Translations under genes and position numbers: made by a program
DNA from: Salisediminibacterium halotolerans
Lineage (GTDB): Bacteria; Bacillota; Bacilli; Bacillales; Salisediminibacteriaceae
Length of the DNA stretch: 64,000 bases
NCBI RefSeq assembly: GCF_003814815.1
Contig: NZ_RKQQ01000001.1
Span: forward strand, 310,001-374,000
Direction of reading: 5' to 3'
In this document: positions 58,476 through 64,000 of the stretch, in pieces
Position numbering within the stretch: the first letter of the stretch is position 1
Layout of the letters: each line of letters starts with the position of its first letter
Notes under the pieces: generated by a model
What the model saw: only the letters and a program-made list of their open reading frames with translations
The model's database searches: none
What the model was told of the DNA's origin: nothing

Positions 58476-59993
58476 TTACTCCCTCGCAAATTTTCGTTTT
58501 ATCGTATGAACGATTACATCGACATCGTCGATCTTCATAAAATAGATTAAACTGCTGTATAGGATGATCCCCGCAAAAATAACTAAAAAAAGCGCAACAA
58601 TGTCGTTTACAACTGTTATTAAATGTTCGTAACTCAGTTTCGTTATGACGCCCATTGTGAGCGCAGCAAACAATGTTTTCACAAACGTAGTCAGGAGTTG
58701 GTTGATTCCGAGAGCTCCGATTTTTTTCCGCAGACTGATAAACATCAACAGCGCGGTAACTATTGCGGCTATACTTGTCGCCAAAGCAATCCCAGCTATC
58801 CCCATATAATAAGCCAATATTACATTTAAGACGATATTCACTACCATGCCTATTGCACCGTTGATCATCGGTGTTTTCGTATCTTGCAAAGAATAAAAAG
58901 CCTTTGATAGAACTTCTCTTAAACCAAACCCGAACATTCCGACGGCGTAAAAAAATAATCCAGCCGAAGTCATCTCCAGAGCCCGCGCATCAAAAGCCCC
59001 CCGGCCAAATAAAAAACTGATCAGTTCTGCGGAAAAGAACATAAACCCGATCATCGCAGGAATAACCAATAAATTCATCGCATTCACGGCTTTTGCAATC
59101 GATGTTTTCATGCCTTCAAAATGATCATCAGCAGCCATTTTAGAGATCTTCGGGTAGATGACAGTGATAATCGATAACACGAAAACCGTTTCTATAAACC
59201 AAACTAATCTATCCGCATAATTCAGTGCTGAAATGCCGCCTTCAGCCACTTGTGAAGCAATTGTTCTATCGACGATTTTATTGATTTGATTGACGGAATT
59301 CCCGGCAATGATCGGCAATGCCAGGAGCATCATTTTATTAATATGTTTATCTTTCAAGTTCAACACAAACGTATGTTTGTAACCATTTTTCAGTGCAGAT
59401 GGAAGCAAAAACAAAACTTGTACAGCAACAGCTAATACACTTCCATACGCCAAAATCTCAATCGCAAACACTGCGCTCATTACTATTGAGGAAATAATCA
59501 CTAAGTTAAGCGGCAGGGCGATCAATCCTGTGATGACAAAAACGTCTCGAATATTCAAGTAACTTTTTAAAATGTTCACTAAAGCTGTGAAGTATATTCC
59601 AAAGATACTGATACGAGTGAATTGTACAGCAAGCTGCAGCGTTTCTCCTGAAAATCCCGAGGCAAATATCAAGACAATTTGTTCTGTAAATATAAATGTC
59701 AAAAAAACAATGAACGTGCAAAAAACCATAATTATATTTATCAAATTATTCGTATAATATTGACTGTAAGCCGCCCCATACTCTTTGTCAATCCTCGTGT
59801 GCATAGGAATGTATCCTGAAGAGATGGCACTGCCGATAAACGTAAAAATCACTCCCGGAATAGTCAAGGCAATCAGATATACGTCGCTGATACTTGACGC
59901 TCCGTAGAAATAAGAAAGTGTGATTTCTCTAAAAAATCCTATAATTGAACTGATTATTGATATGATCATAAGTAATAGGACTGTTTTTTTCAC
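58476..59993 (-). CDS. MurJ/MviN-type flippase in the polysaccharide cluster
   Basis: 505 residues, GTG start. About 14 helices; MurJ marks SIIGFFREITLSYFYGASSISDVYLIALTIPGVIFTFIGSAISSGYIPM, the LPIIAGNSVNQINKIVDRTIAS segment, GRGAFDARALEMTSAGLFFYAVGMFGFGLREVLSKAFYSLQDTKTPM. Either a second lipid II flippase or, more likely here, the flippase for a cluster-specific lipid-linked unit. It lies next to a Wzy-type polymerase and a second, PST-type flippase. Confidence 0.88.
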   Translation of the reverse strand: MKKTVLLLMIISIISSIIGFFREITLSYFYGASSISDVYLIALTIPGVIFTFIGSAISSGYIPMHTRIDKEYGAAYSQYYTNNLINIIMVFCTFIVFLTFIFTEQIVLIFASGFSGETLQLAVQFTRISIFGIYFTALVNILKSYLNIRDVFVITGLIALPLNLVIISSIVMSAVFAIEILAYGSVLAVAVQVLFLLPSALKNGYKHTFVLNLKDKHINKMMLLALPIIAGNSVNQINKIVDRTIASQVAEGGISALNYADRLVWFIETVFVLSIITVIYPKISKMAADDHFEGMKTSIAKAVNAMNLLVIPAMIGFMFFSAELISFLFGRGAFDARALEMTSAGLFFYAVGMFGFGLREVLSKAFYSLQDTKTPMINGAIGMVVNIVLNVILAYYMGIAGIALATSIAAIVTALLMFISLRKKIGALGINQLLTTFVKTLFAALTMGVITKLSYEHLITVVNDIVALFLVIFAGIILYSSLIYFMKIDDVDVIVHTIKRKFARE

Positions 59994-60058
59994 TTTTTAC
60001 ACACCCACTATTCTAATCCAACATCATACACAATGATCATAAAAGTTTTCTTGCCGAC

Positions 60059-61165
60059 TTAATGTAAAAATTGCTCAAATATTCTCATGTGCGCTGCAGC
60101 CATATTCTCGATCGTATAATCTTGCATCTTTAAGAGGTTATTTTCCCCCATTTGTTTTTTTAATGGTTCATTATTTAAAATATACATGGTTTTCTCGGCC
60201 AGCGCAGCAGAATCATCAACTGGAACAATATATCCGTTCTGATCATCTGTGATCAGCTCTAAACCTGCCACACACTTATCAGTTGTAATGACAGGCAACC
60301 CTTGTGCCATTGCTTCATTAACCACCAATCCCCAGATATCTTCTCTCGTCGGGAGAACCATTACATCAGCACTTTGAAAATATTTAAGCACATCTTCTTT
60401 CTTTTGAAATCCGATGAAGTGCACGTTGGAAAGATTATTATCCTTTTGGATAGTTAAATATTCCTCTGTCGGGGTGCCGCCAATAATGTATACCCCTGTA
60501 TTTATCTCAAAGCTGTTTGCCGCTGCTAATAAAACATCAAAGCCTTTTCTATGGATAAACTGCCCTACAGTAACGATGACGTTTTTTTCTTTAATATCGA
60601 AATCTTTTCTAACGGTTTCTTTTTCTAGTGTGTTGATTGGACGTACAGGCACATCTTCTTGTTTTACAGAAGTAAAAGGGTACGTATAGATCCTCTCCGA
60701 AGAAACGTTGAATTTTTTTAGATACTCTGCAGTGTAATCTCCTGAAACGAGAAACGACGAGCTTCCCATAAATAAAATTTTTTTTAAATAATTTTTCGCC
60801 TTTTTCCTGCTTGAATAAATAGCGCCGTCTAAATTTATAAAACACGGTATGTTCGCTTTATTCATATTATAAATTCCCCAGATTTGCGTCAGAGTGCTGT
60901 ATCCTCCAAAAACAACAACGTTAAATTGATTATCTTTTATATATTTAGTCAGTGAAGGATACAGTCTTCTTTTGCCAACTTTTAGTGATTTTAAGTTGAT
61001 GACGGAAAAATTATTATACTCGTTGCTGAACCATTCTGGATTTCTTTGCTTTGCATCAATAACGTCGCTTTCATCAAAGACAACCAACTCACAAAATTTT
61101 CCTAACTCATTTAAAAAATCTACCCGATAAGGAGATAACAGATTCGTTGTAAAAAGAACTTTCAT
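60059..61165 (-). CDS. Glycosyltransferase family 4
   Basis: 368 residues from ATG 61165 (AAGGAGGG 5 nt upstream). N-terminal acceptor domain MKVLFTTNLLSPYRVDFLNELGKFCEL, C-terminal GT-B donor domain with VGQFIHRKGFDVLLAAA, VHFIGFQKKEDVLKYFQSADVMVLPTREDIWGLVVNEAMAQGLPVITTDKC, the E-x7-E motif of GT4. Builds part of the lipid-linked repeat unit. Sugar unknown. Confidence 0.9.
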   Translation of the reverse strand: MKVLFTTNLLSPYRVDFLNELGKFCELVVFDESDVIDAKQRNPEWFSNEYNNFSVINLKSLKVGKRRLYPSLTKYIKDNQFNVVVFGGYSTLTQIWGIYNMNKANIPCFINLDGAIYSSRKKAKNYLKKILFMGSSSFLVSGDYTAEYLKKFNVSSERIYTYPFTSVKQEDVPVRPINTLEKETVRKDFDIKEKNVIVTVGQFIHRKGFDVLLAAANSFEINTGVYIIGGTPTEEYLTIQKDNNLSNVHFIGFQKKEDVLKYFQSADVMVLPTREDIWGLVVNEAMAQGLPVITTDKCVAGLELITDDQNGYIVPVDDSAALAEKTMYILNNEPLKKQMGENNLLKMQDYTIENMAAAHMRIFEQFLH

Positions 61166-61197
61166 CTCTACCCTCCTTAATGTCATTCAATTTATTT

Positions 61198-62589
61198 TTA
61201 GAGAATCTTTCGCTTCATCGCAGGTTTGTCTAACAAATTACCCGGATTTCCAAATTTTAAGTTCATGTCATTGTAATTAGCTCGATTCATTTTTTTCCTC
61301 TTCCGTTGGATGTAAATTAAAAAAATCATCAATACTGCATAAAAAACAAGTAAACGGATACCCCCTCTAGCCATAAAGGTTGAAAACCCGCCCCAGTAAA
61401 GATCGATAAGACCAACCATTAAAATCAGTAAAGTAACATGTTTAACGAAATCTATCCTTTTCCAATTGAAATTCACAGCTGCTTTAAGATACATCGAATC
61501 AATGACTTTCAAAAACAGACCCATCGACAAAATCGCCAGGACAATTCCTGGATAGCCAAAATTGAAAAACCACTCTGCATAAATCACGGAAGCTTCTGAG
61601 TGACCGTCTTCAATATATTCCGGCCGAAAAATAAACGTAATTTCGCGATTGAAATTCCATGGTTTATCGGCCCAAAATTCACGTGGTACCGGTGTGACGA
61701 TCGCTGCCCAAATCGTTTTGCCCCAAAATAAATCCAATACCCCTTCATTGTACATTTGGATAAGTTCACCGAACCTGTAGTGCGGCGATATCATAGAACC
61801 CATGCCCCTTGTTTCACCCGAATTGCCGCCGGCACTAACATAAGAAGCCATCAGCATAGCCGGAAACGTGCCAATAACGATGATTTTTTTTAAATTTTTA
61901 TTTAAAAATTTATGATTCATACTCAGGACAAGGACGAGCAATAACGTTGCGACATTGATCCTGCCGAAACCGCTGAAAAAGAATTGATAATAAACAAAAA
62001 ACAGTGCAATGGTTATCACAAGCTTATGAACGCTTATTCCTCCGCCGCCGCTTCGCCATAATGCCACCAAAATAATGACCATGCTTACATAAACACTTGG
62101 CGTCAGAAACGATTCAAACCCATAATTTATCAGCGAAAATATCAATCCCATAACAGCCAAAAACAAACCTAACACATACGCCCAGGTGATTAATTTTTTC
62201 GGCAGAAATTGAGTTCTGCCCTCTTTTGTGCACTTTCTGATACTCTTTTGTTCACTGCCGAAAACATGATAGATCAAAACTTGTCCGGTAAAAACCGAAT
62301 ACGTCGCAATCCAATGTCCGAACACAATATCGTACGAACTGTCATGAATCATTAATATCGCCGGTATCCCGCCGATAACAACACTTACAAGCATGTATAT
62401 CCCTGTCGGTGTTATAAAATCACCGCCATGCTTATAAAAAGAAAAGATCCCGTGAATGATAATTAAGACCGCTAAAAAAAAGATACTGATATAATAAGGT
62501 GATCCATTCACTTGGTTCATAAAAAAGACAGAACTTAATCCTAAGGAAAGCCATAACATCATTTTTGCTAAATTATTATAGTTCATCAT
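61198..62589 (-). CDS. O-antigen/oligosaccharide repeat-unit polymerase (Wzy-like)
   Basis: 463 residues, at least ten hydrophobic helices. GGAGGG before ATG. Contains the external loop with REFWADKPWNFNREI and EASVIYAEWFFNFGYPGIVLAILSMGLF, the common layout of Wzy polymerases; overall sequence conservation in this family is low, so the call rests on helix layout, this loop and the neighbours. Joins repeat units on the outer face of the membrane. Confidence 0.78.
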   Translation of the reverse strand: MMNYNNLAKMMLWLSLGLSSVFFMNQVNGSPYYISIFFLAVLIIIHGIFSFYKHGGDFITPTGIYMLVSVVIGGIPAILMIHDSSYDIVFGHWIATYSVFTGQVLIYHVFGSEQKSIRKCTKEGRTQFLPKKLITWAYVLGLFLAVMGLIFSLINYGFESFLTPSVYVSMVIILVALWRSGGGGISVHKLVITIALFFVYYQFFFSGFGRINVATLLLVLVLSMNHKFLNKNLKKIIVIGTFPAMLMASYVSAGGNSGETRGMGSMISPHYRFGELIQMYNEGVLDLFWGKTIWAAIVTPVPREFWADKPWNFNREITFIFRPEYIEDGHSEASVIYAEWFFNFGYPGIVLAILSMGLFLKVIDSMYLKAAVNFNWKRIDFVKHVTLLILMVGLIDLYWGGFSTFMARGGIRLLVFYAVLMIFLIYIQRKRKKMNRANYNDMNLKFGNPGNLLDKPAMKRKIL

Positions 62590-62750
62590 CTATGAACCCT
62601 CCGCCTCATATGATCTATAAAAAAGAAGCTGGTCGACACCTTCCAAATTTATGCATAGAAACAATGATTAGCGGAAAGTTTTTACAAATACAATGTGATC
62701 AGTACCTTTTTTGATTTAGTACCCCTTTGTTCATAACATTTCCTGGCCGC

Positions 62751-63743
62751 TTAAGAGATCCATTTCCTCATAGAATGAAACAAAGTATGACTATCAAAAG
62801 CATCAAAATACCGGACATGTTTGTAGCCGGCTAAAACCTCTCTCGAATAAGGGCAGTCTGCAACTAATATCGGCGTATTATGCATTCTTGCTTCCAATAA
62901 CGGCAAACCAAACGTTTCGATAAATGAAGGGAATACTAAAACGGCTTTCGTATAGTAATCAAATACTTCTTCTGAATTAAGCCTGCCGATAAACTCGATC
63001 GGCAATTTATTTTTTTGAACATCGCTGTATATTCTTTTGATGTTCTTTCCCTCATCACCGTTTAGCGTAAATACAACTCTGACATTTTCCATTTGGCGGT
63101 CGCTTAATTTTTTCACTGCATCCACAATAATCTTATGGTTTTTATACTCCATACTGTCTGCAGGATAAAAAAATACATTTTGGCCTTTGGCAGGTTTGCT
63201 GTACGTCTTCTTGGCGGTATTTTTCAGTTCGGGCTTAATAACGCTTATTTTACTTGGATCGATATCAAGTTTAGAGACACACGCTTCTTTCATCCAATTC
63301 GTTTGGACAATCACTTCATCTGCTTTTCTAATTGATTTGAAAATCATTCGGCCAATAACATTTTGATATATCCACAAGTTTTTATTTTCAAAAAATGAAT
63401 ACCGCTTTTCTGCGAACGGCAGCGATTGATGCAAGTACAAGCTCTGCTTAGCAGCATAACCATTGGATATCGTGATATTTTGCAGCGAGATAATTTCGTC
63501 TGCCCGGTTTTTTTTAACGATCTCAGGTGCGACAAATCGATCAAAATACAGCCTGTGAAACCAGCTTTTTTTAACCCAAGGATAATTGAGCACTTTTACG
63601 TTTTCCGTCTCGTCAAACCGAGGAGTACTTACGACGAAAACCCATTCATGGTCATGATCTTCAACTGCTTTGTCATAATATTGCTTTAAAATCGTTAATG
63701 CTCCCCCTCTTTCTGCGGGGACATCAAACACGATGATCTTCAT
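62751..63743 (-). CDS. Glycosyltransferase (GT-B, family 4-like)
   Basis: 330 residues from ATG 63743, which overlaps the previous stop by 4 bp (ATGA), GGGGG upstream. N-part MKIIVFDVPAERGGALTILKQYYDKAVED, VIVQTNWMKEACVSKLDIDPSKISVIKPEL; C-part FFYPADSMEYKNHKIIVDAVKKL and VLVFPSFIETFGLPLLEARMHNTPILVADCPYSREVL (E-x7-E region). The C-terminus is short for the family and a 161-bp gap follows. Second gene of the visible cluster. Confidence 0.87.
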   Translation of the reverse strand: MKIIVFDVPAERGGALTILKQYYDKAVEDHDHEWVFVVSTPRFDETENVKVLNYPWVKKSWFHRLYFDRFVAPEIVKKNRADEIISLQNITISNGYAAKQSLYLHQSLPFAEKRYSFFENKNLWIYQNVIGRMIFKSIRKADEVIVQTNWMKEACVSKLDIDPSKISVIKPELKNTAKKTYSKPAKGQNVFFYPADSMEYKNHKIIVDAVKKLSDRQMENVRVVFTLNGDEGKNIKRIYSDVQKNKLPIEFIGRLNSEEVFDYYTKAVLVFPSFIETFGLPLLEARMHNTPILVADCPYSREVLAGYKHVRYFDAFDSHTLFHSMRKWIS

Positions 63744-64000
63744 AGCGATTTCCCCCAAACAACGCGGTTCACATAATCGGTATAAGAAAGCAAGATCCTT
63801 AACACTTTATCTGATACGTTGGGCATACTGTAATCATTAACCAGTTCGAGGGTGTCTTCTTCTTGTGTTTCCAATACTTCTAACGCTTGTAATATTCGCT
63901 CTTTTTCCAGACCTGCCATCATCACAGAAGCTTCTTCCATCGCTTCCGGACGTTCATGAGCTTGCCGTATGTTCACAGCTTTAAATCCAAGAATAGATGA
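63740..64000 (-). CDS. wecB: UDP-N-acetylglucosamine 2-epimerase, C-terminal part (5' end cut by window)
   Basis: 86 codons plus stop visible; the frame continues past the right edge. The read SSILGFKAVNIRQAHERPEAMEEASVMMAGLE is the conserved C-terminal stretch of non-hydrolysing UDP-GlcNAc 2-epimerases, and the end SMPNVSDKVLRILLSYTDYVNRVVWGK is that of the WecB/MnaA group. It makes UDP-ManNAc for teichoic acid linkage units or capsule. Stop overlaps the next start. Confidence 0.85.
   Translation of the reverse strand, partial: SSILGFKAVNIRQAHERPEAMEEASVMMAGLEKERILQALEVLETQEEDTLELVNDYSMPNVSDKVLRILLSYTDYVNRVVWGKSL

Overview
The window reads as a chromosomal segment of a low-GC-phylum Gram-positive bacterium of the Bacillaceae, probably a haloalkaliphile. 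Grounds: AGGAGG-type ribosome binding sites with frequent TTG and GTG starts, cre-like CcpA sites, LicR-type PTS control, CdaR/GntP/glycerate kinase and AbgT-type operons, teichoic-acid-like glycerophosphotransferase, and secreted proteins and lipoproteins that are extremely rich in Asp and Glu. No rRNA, tRNA, CRISPR array, integrase or transposase gene was seen. The genus is inference.

Layout. 1-1.7 kb: ATPase and (cut by the left edge) binding lipoprotein of a nitrate/sulfonate-type ABC importer. 2.1-3.5 kb: alkaline phosphatase lipoprotein. 3.7-8.0 kb: minus-strand operon of a GH2 glycosidase, a GPH sugar symporter and an ArsR-type regulator, with a palindromic operator over the promoter. 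8.3-12.9 kb: small membrane proteins, an amidase whose start codon appears to be ATC, a decayed SDR/TetR pair and a VanZ-like protein. 13-18.1 kb: TVP38-like protein, then a sugar-binding lipoprotein, GH30 glycosidase and mercuric-reductase-like flavoenzyme behind a promoter with a cre. 18.2-19.2 kb: EamA transporter under a guanidine-I (ykkC) riboswitch. 19.9-23.7 kb: secreted 5'-nucleotidase; a lipoprotein fusing a ComEC-like metallo-beta-lactamase domain to a ComEA-like HhH domain, overlapping a DUF3006-like gene. 23.9-27.5 kb: glycerate operon (CdaR, GntP permease, glycerate kinase). 27.8-32.8 kb: SDR and a giant coiled-coil MMPL transporter. 33.3-40 kb: five-gene operon with AbgT transporter, three M20 amidohydrolases and an unusual regulator. 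40.2-44.1 kb: CDF-type exporter, DsbA-like lipoprotein, a 43-residue membrane peptide and a DUF4003-like protein. 44.5-49.4 kb: lactose/cellobiose-type PTS (IIC, unknown membrane protein, IIA, IIB) and a LicR-type regulator. 50.2-54.1 kb: 2',3'-cyclic nucleotide phosphodiesterase/nucleotidase with FIMAH-like tail, and YibE/F protein. 54.7-64 kb: acidic membrane-anchored protein, then an AT-richer surface polysaccharide cluster (two flippases, glycerophosphotransferase, two glycosyltransferases, Wzy-like polymerase, UDP-GlcNAc 2-epimerase cut by the right edge).

The least explained content is between genes. At least four families of foldable dispersed repeats (called A, B, C and D here) fill most of the long intergenic stretches. 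A copies sit directly after intrinsic terminators, and their end arms vary in a compensatory way. In one place a C element, itself holding a B element, has split an A element and is flanked by a 9-bp target duplication. There are also two arrays with an exact 21-bp period and one array of five hairpins with a 51-52-bp period whose stem flanks covary. Functionally the window is rich in scavenging: three exported phosphohydrolases, glycosidases with their own transporters, and amide hydrolases. Several operons carry recognisable control sites.
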